Source: Hymenoscyphus infarciens (lineage: Eukaryota > Ascomycota > Leotiomycetes > Helotiales > Helotiaceae). From it: DNA of 64,000 nt. The position numbers were made by a program, and so were the translations under genes. The stretch covers positions 1 through 64,000 of the forward strand of contig LLCB01000194.1 in assembly GCA_001414345.1 (NCBI GenBank), in the 5' to 3' direction. How positions within the stretch are numbered: the stretch's first letter is position 1; each line of letters begins with the position of its first letter. The notes under the pieces were generated by a model. That model was not told where the DNA came from, did not search any database, and was given only the letters and a program-made list of their open reading frames with translations. Positions 25,188 to 35,908 of this stretch are shown here, in pieces.

Positions 25188-26536
25188 CTAAATCAACTCC
25201 CAAGTCCCCTCCGTTTCCTTAATAACCACCTCCCTATTCTCATCAATAGCTCGTCTTCCAGCTTCAAGAATCGCCGTCGTCGCAACCGTATTCCTCAACG
25301 TCGGCAGTCCCCTCTGATCCAACTTCTCAAGTCCAGCCTTCCCCTCCTTATTAACAAGTCTACACCCATCGACAAACTTCTCAAAAGACACATATCCATA
25401 ACCCCCCTGCCCCGCGAAATTCCCCTCTTCATCGGGGGCATACTTCATGTAAAAAGGGTTATACCACACAAGTCCATTTCCGAGGTTGTCGTCTGCGACG
25501 TCGTATCCTCGTTTCGCCTGATCGATACGGATCTCACCTTGCGAAGCCATGTAATGGAAGTATTGGTTCGAATGCACACCCGCTTTTTGGGGGGCGGTCC
25601 AGGATGCGGTATAAACACCCGTCGCTCGTTTCGAAGGGTCGGATTTCTTGACCCAGTGCACGAGGAGGGAGATGGTATCTTCGGTTATGGGATCACAGCC
25701 TAGGGATACCGCGACGCCTTTCGAGGCCGAGGCAGACACTTTGACGGGTGTGTAACCTAGACTTGTGACCATGGATTCGCAGATATCGATGTGGTGCGAG
25801 TTCAAATAGTACGAGATATCTGAATCCACTCCGGCCCAGGCTTTGAAGGTCTCGAGTTGTGATTTTGGTTGGGACATGTAACTGTAGAAGTAGTTGAAGT
25901 CTCCGAGTTTCTGGGCTTTGTAGCGGGCGTCTGCGTAGGCGGGGTCGAAACGCTTGTGGTGCTCGATGTAGACGAATACGCCATGTTCTTTTGCTGCGGC
26001 CAGGAGAGCGAGGTGGTGTTCGAGGGTTTTGACGGCGGGTTTGGTGATTAGGACGTGGATTTTGCGTTCGATGGCGTAGAGAGCGATGGGGTAGTGGGTT
26101 GTGTCTGGGGTGAAGATTGTGATGGCTGAACCGGGTGCGAGAGCATCAATGGCAGCTTTGTAGGAGTTTCCATCTCGGACGTCGTTGGCGGGGTAGGATT
26201 CGAAGGAGGTATCGAGGCCGTTGTAGACCTTGGAGATGTTTTGGTCGAGATGTTCGCCTGGTGAGAAAGAGTTAGTTTGGTGTTTGTGCCATTGGGGTTG
26301 GGATTAGGTTGGGTTTGTGAGCGAGGGGTGGACGTACGGATTGCGGGGAATTTGTTTCCTGTTACGCCAACCATGGAGAGTTTTCCAACTTTTCCTCGAC
26401 GTCGGAGGTCGAACATTGTCAGACCAACGACGCCTACTTTCTTGTCGGACCCTGAGGCTCCTCCTCCCACGAAACCGGTGGTGTATTCTCCGGTTCCCAC
26501 CATGAGCACATCGAGAAGAGGGTTTTCGGCTGCCAT
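25188..26536 (-). CDS. gaaA: Probable D-galacturonate reductase, Gfo/Idh/MocA fold (gaaA/GAR2-like)
   Basis: Two exons, complement(26536-26338, 26257-25188), give 422 residues. The intron uses GTACGT, CTAAC and CAG. An N-terminal Rossmann motif [10 protein letters not shown] lies at about 13-22. [10 protein letters not shown] segment corresponds to the EKP-type motif of Gfo/Idh/MocA oxidoreductases, and [10 protein letters not shown] and NSHHIDIC resemble the catalytic-domain motifs. The neighbour in divergent orientation is a DHDPS-family aldolase. In Aspergillus niger the galacturonate reductase gaaA and aldolase gaaC share such a bidirectional promoter, and related genes are known in Botrytis. 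The enzyme would reduce D-galacturonate to L-galactonate in the cytosol. A start 39 nt upstream (26575) is also in frame; I chose MAAENP because it begins directly before the nucleotide-binding fold. The exact substrate is inferred from context. Confidence 0.82.
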
Positions 26537-27177
26537 GATGAAGGTATTGCGATGGTGCTGTGGCCCCTCATCCACCTGCAGTGTTAATGGATTTGGTGGT
26601 GAGGGAAGAGCAAGTGACGGAGAACATGGCAGTCTTAGTCTTCATGCAATTGACGCTTCTCATCCAAGTGGCTTTGGGGGTAATCTTAGTGTCGCTGCGG
26701 TGTCGGTGTTTGACGGAAAATCCTCATTACTCGAATGAGAAATGGCGGGGCGCCACCTTCACCTTCGCTCCCAAATACTCCGTAATCCGGAAAGCCAAGA
26801 GTGGCGTTACATGGACCCACTCCAAGTAGGGCTAGTGGCGGGGGAATGATTCTGGAGACGGGGGGTAGCGGGGGTAGGGTGTTGATTTCTCCTGGTACAC
26901 CCTCTCGAGCCTGAGGTCTTATCCGACAGCACCTGCCATACCGTCCGTCCGTACAGTATTAATTACCTATTAATTACTAATTCATTGCGCGATTTATTAT
27001 TATTGCGTCGACCTCCAACCAGCAAGAACCCCTCCGGTCACATACACCGCCAACTCGGTTGCCCTTTCATCTATTTCCAAGGGAATGGATGGGATCTAGT
27101 ATACAGTAGTACCAGGAGTCGACCTCACCTGGCTTTGCAAATAGCCAGCTTAAGTTAATTGCCCCCGCATTACCCTA

Positions 27178-27211
27178 CTGTACTGTGCTGTGCTGTGCTG
27201 TGCTGTGCTGT
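27178..27211 (+). repeat. CTGTG pentanucleotide microsatellite
   Basis: Five to six consecutive CTGTG/GTGCT units in the shared promoter. Confidence 0.85.
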
Positions 27212-28023
27212 ACCATAACATAACCCACCTTCCTCTGATGTGTTGATGCTCTGTGAGTGGTGGAATAACTGCCCTGGTCCATCCGCTCCTGACCCCCAAC
27301 TTTTCCAACATCAACGTCACGTCACGTCTTCAAAAAACCCGGAGCGCGCCAAACGCCCTTGATACTAGACAGCAAAGCCATGTGTCTTTATTCTCCTATG
27401 CAGAAGAGGCAAAAGAGATGGATGTACAGTGCCTACCTCTCCGCCCGTCTATGCTGTCAAAAGTACTAGTAGTCACAACTACATATTCCCTTCAGCCACC
27501 AAGCTAAGCTAGGAGAAACTCGAGACGGGAATTCCCTCTTGGGTACGTAAGCCGCGCAAGAGTGGTGTCCACCAACATCCAGCTTCGGAATAATGCCCAA
27601 GTGTAAGTAAGTCTACACCAGAAAGTGGCCCCACAAGAAAGTGTCATTCGACCCCGAGGGGGGTAGAGGGGGGAGAGGAAGGGAAAGGCTTCTCACCATA
27701 AGACCAATTTGCATCGGCAGACTTTCCTGCAGGGTCATCAAGAGGCTCGACCTGCTCTTTATAACTCAACTACTTTCCCCCCTCCCCCCGGCGAAGTCTC
27801 TGCTTTTCCGGACGTGGTTTTTGGGGTTTGAAAAGTGAAAAGTGCTACTACCTCTTGTGTACCTTCCGCTCTCGGCCTACCTTCGTACTTCTCCTAGTCG
27901 GCTTTTGAAGCAAGATCGGTTTTTCTTATTCTTACTATTTAAACGTTCCCCCATTTACAAAGCCATTCTCAAAGCTTTTATCTGTTCTCCATTGCTCGAA
28001 TCTTCCAAGCCTTTGTCACTTTC

Positions 28024-28104
28024 TACACCACCACCTCAAGACTCTCAACCACCTCAAGACTCTCAACCACCTCAAACCTCTCAACCACCTCAAACCTCAA
28101 AACC
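28024..28104 (+). repeat. 18-bp tandem repeat in the aldolase leader
   Basis: Four near-identical copies of ACCACCTCAAGACTCTCA (the later ones with AAACCT) end about 45 nt before the aldolase start codon, probably in its 5' untranslated leader. Confidence 0.85.
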
Positions 28105-28148
28105 CCAAAATCACATTTTTCCGAGTTCGAAACATCATATCTGCAGTC

Positions 28149-29138
28149 ATGGCGGAACAAAATGGACTCAATGGTACCAACGGTCACGCGAGTACCCGTC
28201 GCCCCTTACTGCCCGGCATCTACGCCCCAACAATGACCTTCTTCGACCCCGTCACCGAGGAACTCGACATCCCGACCATCAAACGCCACGCCATCCGCCT
28301 CGCAAAAGCCGGTCTCGTCGGTCTAGTAACCATGGGTTCAAACGGTGAAGCAGTCCACTGCTCCGTCGCCGAGAAAGTCGCCGTCACGCAAGCAACCCGA
28401 GAGGCCCTCGACTCAGCAGGCTTCGATAAAGTGCCCATCATTGTTGGCGCAACCGAAGGTTCAGTCCGCGGAACCCTCTCTTTAATCGCGGAATCCGAGA
28501 AAGCTGGCGGAGAATACGTTCTTCTCCTCCCACCAAGTTATTTCAGGGGTTTCATGGATGAGGAGGCGGTGTATAACTACTTTGTCGAAGTAGCAACCTC
28601 CTCCGTCCTCCCCATAATCCTCTACAACTACCCCGGCGCAGTGGCAGGAATAGACATGGACTCCGACCTCCTCATCAAACTCGCCAAACACCCCAACATC
28701 ATCGGTACCAAATTCACCTGTGGTAACACCGGAAAACTCACACGTGTAGCCCTCGCCACAAACGCCAAAACTCCCTTCTCTGAGGGAAGCGGATACATGG
28801 CATTTGGCGGGATGTGCGACTTCACGGCCCAAACTCTCATCTCCGGCGGTTCCGGCATCATTGCTGGCGGCGCGAATGTCATGCCTAAAGTCTGTGTGAA
28901 GATCTGGAATCTGTATTCCGAGGGAAAGAAAGAGGAAGCTTTTGAACTTCAGAAGGTTTTGTCCAAGGGGGATTGGGTGTTGACGAAAGCTGCGATTGCG
29001 GGGACTAAGGGCGCGATTCAGAGTTACTATGGGTATGGGGGTTTCCCTAGACGGCCGTTGAAGAGGCTTGATGAGGTGAAGACGAGTGCGATCAAGGAGG
29101 GGATTGATGAGGTTATGAAGGTGGAGTTTAGCTTATAG
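28149..29138 (+). CDS. gaaC: 2-keto-3-deoxy-L-galactonate aldolase, DHDPS family (gaaC/LGA1-like)
   Basis: Single exon of 329 residues, typical of the family. The start ATGGCGGAACAA lies after a CT-rich leader. It shows the TIM-barrel aldolase signatures: GSNGEA (63-68), ILYNYPG with the catalytic-type tyrosine Tyr159, and GTKFTCGN with the Schiff-base lysine Lys188. Fungal members cleave 2-keto-3-deoxy-L-galactonate to pyruvate and L-glyceraldehyde, the third step of D-galacturonate catabolism. True dihydrodipicolinate synthase is unlikely because fungi make lysine by the aminoadipate route. Divergent pairing with the reductase and CCNCCAA sites in the shared promoter support induction by galacturonate. 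Codon use is strongly C-ending, suggesting high expression. Confidence 0.9.
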   Translation: MAEQNGLNGTNGHASTRRPLLPGIYAPTMTFFDPVTEELDIPTIKRHAIRLAKAGLVGLVTMGSNGEAVHCSVAEKVAVTQATREALDSAGFDKVPIIVGATEGSVRGTLSLIAESEKAGGEYVLLLPPSYFRGFMDEEAVYNYFVEVATSSVLPIILYNYPGAVAGIDMDSDLLIKLAKHPNIIGTKFTCGNTGKLTRVALATNAKTPFSEGSGYMAFGGMCDFTAQTLISGGSGIIAGGANVMPKVCVKIWNLYSEGKKEEAFELQKVLSKGDWVLTKAAIAGTKGAIQSYYGYGGFPRRPLKRLDEVKTSAIKEGIDEVMKVEFSL

Positions 29139-31314
29139 TTTGGAGTTTGGAGTTTGGAAGGCAGGTGTAGGGAGGTGTAGGGAGGGGGATGGGGGGGGGT
29201 TGTGGAGTCCGGGTTCGGTTTGGTTGGCTTGTAGGGGGTTGGGGGCTGAGTCTGGGATGTGTTGAATCTGTGGTCTGGTTGGGTCAAAATGAAAATATGG
29301 ATGGAGGGATGGCGGGGTTGGAACGTGGGGTGACTGGGGGAGGAAATTTACCCCGCGATGTTGTGTTGCCTTTCGGTGCGTCACATGAGTTCATACGTTT
29401 CGGGGCATATACATTACAAGGAGAAATGAAATAAACTTTTTTAATGAACACTCTTGTATCACCGGTATGGAAGAAGAGGAGGAAGTGAGAGTGTTTTATT
29501 ATGCTCTTTTTCTCCCCAGGTTCGCGAAGGCTTCGCGGAACTCAAATGTGGAGAATCATTACAATATATTGTCCGAGAAAATCTAGGCCAAATTTAACTT
29601 GTGCAATGGAGTTCATTTTTCTGAATCGTCACGTATAGTATAATTGGAGTGAAAGTAGTTGTCCAAAAATACGATTGAAGGGTAGGCATCTTACCCATGC
29701 TTAGAGAGATGATAAAAGCGGCGGCAGATAGCCCTTCTTTTTCCAACTGTCCCATCCTTTCCGCATTCTAATATAAAGATTTCAACCTAGCTATTTTCAG
29801 AAAATGAGGCTCGTTATCTAGTATCTTTAAGTTTACTTAGGATATTTGATAGACAAAAAAGAGGTTTGCAGTAACTCTTGTTGGACTTTTGAAAAAGGGT
29901 TGAGAATTGAGAATTGAAAAATAAGAGAGTATTTCATTTTCCCAAGATACAGTTACGAATAGTGAGGCAGTAAATAAAGAGATCGACCTAGATGATCTCT
30001 GAGAATTAAAACGAGAGGGCGATATATTCTTGGTTTCTTTCATTACTGGTTTTGTTTCCAAGTTTACTTAGGACCTGGGACCAATAAGGGGGGCAGGCAG
30101 TGACCTCGGATTTGTTGTTCTAACTTTCTCACACAATTTAAAGGGATTACGCCAGAGGGATTCCAACAACGAAAAACATCGTTCGAGAGTTAACTACTTG
30201 ATTCTTTCTAAAAAGAGATGGAGGAAGACCTTAGTAGAAAGAATGTGAGAGACTACCTCTGGTCAGTCATCTGAGCTCATATTTGGGCTGGCTGCCAGCG
30301 AAGGTCCTCTTCTTTGGCCTTGTTTTCGGTTCTGGGCATATAAATATTGAAAGGAGAATATCATTCCGTGGTTTTTGATGAAGACTAGGCGAAAGGAAGA
30401 TATGGTTTAATTCCAATTTTTGCGATTGACAGGCGGCTGGTTCTATCTCTCCTATTATCTCAACCTTCCAGGAGAATTAGAAGTTACTAACCCAGATGAT
30501 CTCGTGCAATTAACGTAACTAGAAATAGTTAGAGTAAGAAAGCCTTGCAATGAAGAGTAACAGAGGGTAAGATGTAATTGAACTCTTTTTCTTTCGGTTT
30601 CGCAGTAGACTGGAAAAGCGATAAAAAACTCAGGTATGTACATGTACTCGACCTACTCACCGATCTTTCAAACCTATTCAAAGAATTGAGATGTTTAACG
30701 GAGATTAACCTGGACAATCGAAGATAATTATCCCAGTAGTCTGAACTAATTGAAGTTCGCATAGATAACAAAAGCGACAAGCTTTCGACTCTCTCCAACT
30801 CAAACAAAGTTTGATAATTAACCCCATTGTCTGAAATAAGTCGAAATGGCAAACTCAAGACCTTTATCCATAAATCCTGAACATAGTTCACACACGAAGC
30901 CCATGATAAAAGAGGAGGTACATTCGTTGAAAGAGCCTGGAGTGCAGATTTTGATAAAACAAATAATAAAATGAAGCTTTTTTTCGTGTGCACAACCAAA
31001 GAAGAGAAATAAGGGGATAATTCAAATCTCTCACCTCTGTGGTGCTCCAGGGCGCCTGCAACGGAAACAAAAATCAGCATCCTGCAAGGTCCAGCCCTCT
31101 TATTACCAACCCCCCTGTATATTTCCAAGTAATCATTGTAAACGTTTAGAACAATTGAACGCCGCTCTCCTAAAGCATTTCAGACAATAAAAAATTAAAC
31201 TACCAGGTTGGGACAATGAAAGAAAGATTGGAAATAACGTGTATTTATTTATCTTGGAGGTGTAGGTTTAGTCTCTACTTATTACCCCGCCCCGCCACTT
31301 ATTTTTTAGCCTCC
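29139..31314. other. Intergenic DNA, no supported gene
   Basis: About 2.2 kb. The first 150 bp is G-rich aldolase trailer. A near-perfect hairpin (GTTCGCGAAG / CTTCGCGGAAC) sits at about 29520-29541. A 199-codon minus-strand frame at 30529-31128 has no recognisable domain, is low in Gly/Ala and shows no splice context, so I treat it as chance. Faint repeats around GATGATCTC and CCCAxTxGTCTGAA occur at about 29990, 30495, 30730 and 30820. Confidence 0.5.
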
Positions 31315-32216
31315 TCAAACTTCCCATACTCCTGGATAACAACAGACACAATTAATCTCCATTCCCTCACGATAGCACATCCAAACATCTGTGTACATGG
31401 GACTTTCCCCATCCCCAAATTCGTCGCTTAGTTCTTCTTTGGGAGAGTTGGACTGCTTGGATATGGGTGGAGTCGGAGCTTGGATAGGAGGTGAGTGAGG
31501 CTCAGGTGTCGGAGTTTTTGATTTGGCTGCTGGAGAGAATGATGGAGGTAATCCGGGCGATTGAGCCTCTGGAGCTGGCTGAAAAGCTGCTGCTGCAGGA
31601 GACTCTGAATGGTATGTCAAATCGGATTCCAGAGGCGGAGATGCTAGATATACTGGAGGAATTTGAGGCGACGTGGAAGCTTCTTCTTCTTCTTCGCCTT
31701 CCTGGATTGTTCGTTTCGCAAGCTGGCTTAGCTGGAAATCCCTCTCACCATACATCTGACGGCGTTCCTCATCTGGCGGTAACACCCATTTCTTGCTGTG
31801 AAAGCAAATATGGAGACGCTGTTTTCGTGACCTAAACACACAGTTTCCGCAACCATCATGCCCGATCCCCGCAACGACGACGCATCCCTTCATAGGACCC
31901 TTTTCTTTCCTACACCAATAACACCTCTTGTCTCCTGTCATGAGGCTCCCCACTGCATTGATCAGGTAACCCTCGGCTCTGTGAGCTTTTCCGCGGGCGA
32001 CGGCCAACTTCGTGGCATCTGCATGGAGACCACCGAGCCATTTGACCTCTCGTTGTCGCTTAATAGCCAGGAGCCTGCAACAATTTCTGCTGGGGTTTTT
32101 GATCTCGTACCCATCTACGACGATTGGAGGTATGAGCTTTCGTTCTATAGGGCAAGTCAGCGGCAGATTTCCTGCCGACCTGGAAATGGATACGTACTCT
32201 CCTTGGAACCCTGCAT
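31315..32216 (-). CDS. DUF3716-like cysteine-cluster protein
   Basis: Two exons, complement(32216-32198, 32144-31315), about 282 residues. The 19-nt first exon is inferred: a perfect-looking 53-nt intron (GTACGT, CTGAC, ATAG) links ATGCAGGG to the long exon in frame, and the long exon has no upstream ATG before a TGA. The cysteine cluster CYWC-x9-C-x10-CxxC (Cys81, 84, 94, 105, 108), with GCVVVAG between the pairs, matches the fungal DUF3716 domain, a putative zinc-binding module of unknown role. It is followed by an acidic stretch and a Pro/Ser-rich tail. The last exon may end differently: splicing at GATGTT to CAG would give a tail YGKFEEAKK ending at about 31299. It is divergent to the chromodomain gene, 474 bp apart. 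Confidence 0.65.
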
Positions 32217-32690
32217 CTTTTCATCTCTAGGTTGTATTTCAAGAAAATTGATGCTGTTATTTTGTTGATGTTGCGAAAAAATGCAAGTTGGGGAAGAGAA
32301 GTACGTAGCAGGCAGGAGTTGGTTTGCGAAGTGAAGTAAGTCGCGCCTGCCTCGAGACTTCACACCTTCACAACCCAAGTTATTCACCCACCTGAGGTCA
32401 CCCTTCACACTTCCCGCTCTGTCAACTCCAGCAGTGACTTCAGCAGCAGAAGATATCAGGTTTCAAACAAAAAAAAGTAAGCAAAGTCACGCTTCACTCT
32501 TCACTTACCTCTACCTTCACCTCCACTGCAAATCCATTGTTTGAGAGCATTCAGTAGCCAAACAACTTCGCGCAATCAACATACACTTCAACCAACTCTC
32601 ATCTTGAACCAAGGCTTACCTTGCTTCACCACAGTGCAGTTACCTGCTTCCTACACACCTTATTCACTTCCGCTGGAGCAGGGTACATCC
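32217..32690. promoter_or_regulatory. Divergent promoter between DUF3716-like and chromodomain genes
   Basis: 474 bp separate the two start codons. It is rich in CTTCAC/TTCACC words on the plus strand. An in-frame ATG at 32541 could extend the chromodomain protein by 50 residues. No known factor site is claimed. Confidence 0.4.
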
Positions 32691-35212
32691 ATGGCCGACA
32701 GTGTTTCTCAAAGGGCGCCTTCGCGACCAGCTTCCTCTGGAATTGCTGGTAAACTCAAGACACCTTCGCAAACACCGCCACCAGCTGTGGTGGAGGAGGA
32801 TAAGGACAAGTCTGCATCTGGGCGCGTCGATCCGGTCACAACTTCCAAATTCACGCCAACGGGCTCAGGAAAGACGGTCATGTCTGCAAAGGCTGGGCGT
32901 GAAAAATTAGCACGAACATTGGGAGTAGTGCATCCGCAGTATGTTAGAAGCACACTCCACATTTGCGAAATGCTAACAAGGCTTGATAGAGTTCCACTCG
33001 TCTCTGAATCTCGCAAATCCGCTTCCACCAATAGCCCGCCTGCAAGCTCACTTCAAATGTTGGCCGAGGGTGGTGGCTTTGCCCCAATTACTCCAAGATC
33101 TTTTCCGTCTACTGTCAAATCAAGGCCCCCATCTTTCCCATCCAACAGTGAAAAACGCAAGTCAGCACGTCCTGCTCCAAGAGACGTTTCGCCGGACCTA
33201 GATGAGGAGGACAGGCAAAGAAACAACAGCAAACCTACATCGTCCATTGCTGCTTCACCTTCTACTAAATCTGGACCCACAATCTCACCGCCAAGAGACA
33301 CACAGAATAGGCAAGCAACGATCCCTCCTCAAAATCTATATAACTCAGTACCCAAGTCGACTCGTCTTGCTGTCCAACGCTCTGGTTTAAGTGAGGGGCT
33401 ACCGGTTTGGTCACAAAACTTGGCCAAACACTCTGCCGCATCTCAACCTCAAGAAAGCACAAAAAGACGCCCTGAAACTGCCTCAATACAAAGTTCAAGA
33501 GCGAACCCACAAGAAAAGTCAACAGTTGCGAGACTGGAGGGTAGAAAGGACAGCTCTGCACAGCCAATTGTTTCTAGGACTTCACCTTCCCTTTCGTTAG
33601 CCACCACTACCCAAAAGTCAAAAAGTAATCTCATCTTCCTCACATTTCTTTCCAACCAACACTAATTCCATTATAGGAGCAGACACGTCGATTTCTAAAG
33701 TCACCAAGCAACAAATCCCCACCTCACGGTCACCTCCAGTCATCAACACTGCTACAATTCTCGCACGATCAACGACGAATATGGGACCGCCAATCATCCC
33801 TGCAAAAGCGGCCGTTGCATACAACAGCCCTTACTCAAATACAGTCACAAATAAAGACAAAGCTTCGGGCAAGGCCACGAACCTCAAACCAGGTCAAAAT
33901 AATGAGCATTTTAGCCCTGCTAAGAGGATGCCAGAAAATCCGCAGCCAGGCAAAGAGTCTGCAGTCCCTGTCACAAATAAAGCTCGCAGTGCAGTCACAT
34001 CTCCTCAGTCTCCCAACAAAAAAACTCCAGTCGGCCTTGGTCCTGAAATCACCTTTGGGGTTAATGAAAACAGTTCAGCTCCTTCAGCAGGCCAAACACC
34101 CATGACTACCAGCCAAACCCAGAAAGGATTTAGCAACGCTAAATCAGCCACGCAACTGATGCTTTTGAAGATGCTCTTCGAACTTACCAAGCCAGAACTG
34201 AAGCAGCAGGTCCTTGCATTAGCTGAAGAGTTAATCAAGTCACCGGAGGGAGCAAAACCCGTTGAAGTGAACAAGTCAAAAGGCGAGAACGAAAATCCAA
34301 CAAATCAAGTTGCACGCCAGAGCGATCTTATCGAGGCTTCCTCTGCCATTCTTGCTACAAAGCCCAAAGAAACCCAGGTACTCGAGGATGGGGTTCATAC
34401 TCTATCGGGCCTCCTTTCGCCGAGATCTCAACTGCTGGCGAATATGGAGGAAATGGAGAGAATAGAGACTGCCAAATTATTGGAAAAGCAACGCATGGAT
34501 AAACAGCATCCACTCAAACGAAGTCGGTATGTTTTTGAGCAGGACCAAGACGACGAGGCACAGACATGGGAGATTGATGAAGTCCTTGAAAAGCGAACTC
34601 GTCATGAGTATCTCGTGTCGTATAAGGGGAAAAGATTGGAGGAACAAGAATGGGTAACGGCGGATTCCTTCACTCATTCAACGCAAGCAAGAGCAGTACT
34701 AGAGTCCCGTGCCAGGGCTGCATTTGGTGATTCTGCAATTTGTGGTACAATCGTTGTCGCTCCGCCATCTCATGTAGCAATTCCAAAAGGTAAGCTTTCT
34801 CTCTTTCGCATTTCTATACAAATCAAACTATTGTATAAGAATCATGGAGTTCATTTTCGATTTCAAAACTGGTTGGATCGAAGGTGTTTGCCCTTTTCGT
34901 ACGTTGCTGACCAAAACAGGTGTTCATAAAGAGAAGTCCGTCACACCTCCGGTGGCACTTCCAGAAATTTCTTCCCCTAGATCGAGCATCCCTTCCACGC
35001 CAAGTCCTCCTCGTTCCAAACGCCGGGGTCGGCCATCGAAAGACAAAACACCAACCCCCAAAAATGGCAATCACTGCCCCGCCAAAGCAGCTGCAGTTAC
35101 TAAACGACCTCGTGGACGCCCACCAAAGGACCCGAATGCTCAAAAAGCTCCATTCGTCGCAGCAGAAAGACCGGTTATTCAAATTTCCACCTCTAGCAGC
35201 ACGACGAAATGA
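32691..35212 (+). CDS. Chromodomain and AT-hook chromatin protein
   Basis: Four exons, 32691-32938, 32990-33624, 33677-34789 and 34920-35212, about 762 residues. Introns carry GTATGT/GCTAAC/TAG, GTAATC/ACTAAT/ATAG and GTAAGC/GCTGAC/CAG, and all joins keep frame. Most of the protein is Ser/Pro/Lys-rich and disordered. Near residues 590-640, WEIDEVLEKR, HEYLVSYKGK and EEQEWV fit a chromodomain (aromatic strand, then YLVxxKG and a W). Two AT-hooks follow, RRGRPSK at about 700 and KRPRGRPPK at about 729, so it probably binds methylated histone tails and AT-rich DNA in the nucleus. I chose ATG 32691 for its context (TCCATGGCC). It could descend from a retrotransposon-type chromodomain, but the host-like exon structure and ordinary composition argue for a resident gene. 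Confidence 0.75.
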
Positions 35213-35908
35213 CCACGTTTTCCCTGTATCCTCTTCACCGCCTGTGGCCCTATTCAAGGGGAAAATATCTCAAAAGTTACCACCCAAAAGACAGTCGGAC
35301 AAGCATGACACCTGAAAGAAGGCTAGCATCCTAGAAGACATGTGGGAGATTTCCGACAATAGTGAATAGTCGGTGGTTTCAACTTGGCAACCATGGACCT
35401 AGATATCTGGGTGTAGCTTGTCCATCTATTTCTGTTAGTTAAGTTTTTGTGCATAGGGTTTGAGGGGTGGAAAGATGCACATGCGTTGGTTTTCTTCATT
35501 CTGAAAACAACTGTTCGGCAGTCGGCGGAATTATCATTTTCTCCTTTTCGGAAGGGGTCATGGATTTACATAAGGATTTGATACGAAAGGAAGCGGCGTG
35601 GATGTAGGAATACATTTGATTTTTCTCCTACTTGACTCTACGACGATTACACTCGCAGGGTAGCCCAGGAATCATGGTATGCATGCTTTGATAGAGGCAC
35701 AGGCACCATTGACTAGATTTGCTTTTGTCCTCTGTTACGCTCTACGTACGATGATTCCAATAAATGATATATTTGAAACTATCCAGTTTTCGGTGAATTC
35801 AATGTTCTAGAATGCTTCCTTCTATGTTTTGCTGGTATGAGAGAGCAGCGAAGACAACTGCTTTCTCATATAATCTATTAGTATCTATTCTACATAAATT
35901 TATCTCAC
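35213..35908. other. Intergenic DNA downstream of the chromodomain gene
   Basis: About 700 bp holding the likely 3' untranslated region of the chromodomain gene. No gene or repeat is recognised. Confidence 0.45.

Larger units (their letters stand above)
26537..28148. promoter_or_regulatory. Bidirectional promoter of the gaaA/gaaC pair
   Basis: 1.6 kb between two divergent starts. It contains four copies of CCNCCAA, the core published as the galacturonate-responsive element bound by the fungal regulator GaaR: TTGGTGG at 26593-26599 (complement), CCTCCAA at 27012-27018, CCACCAA at 27496-27502, and TCCACCAAC containing CCACCAA at 27569-27575. A pentanucleotide microsatellite and CA/CT-rich leaders complete the interval. 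Site function is inferred; such 7-mers also occur by chance. Confidence 0.6.

Noticed and set aside
30529..31128. 199-codon minus-strand open frame
   Set aside because: No recognisable domain, unusual composition for a fungal protein, and other frames are nearly as open in this AT-leaning stretch.
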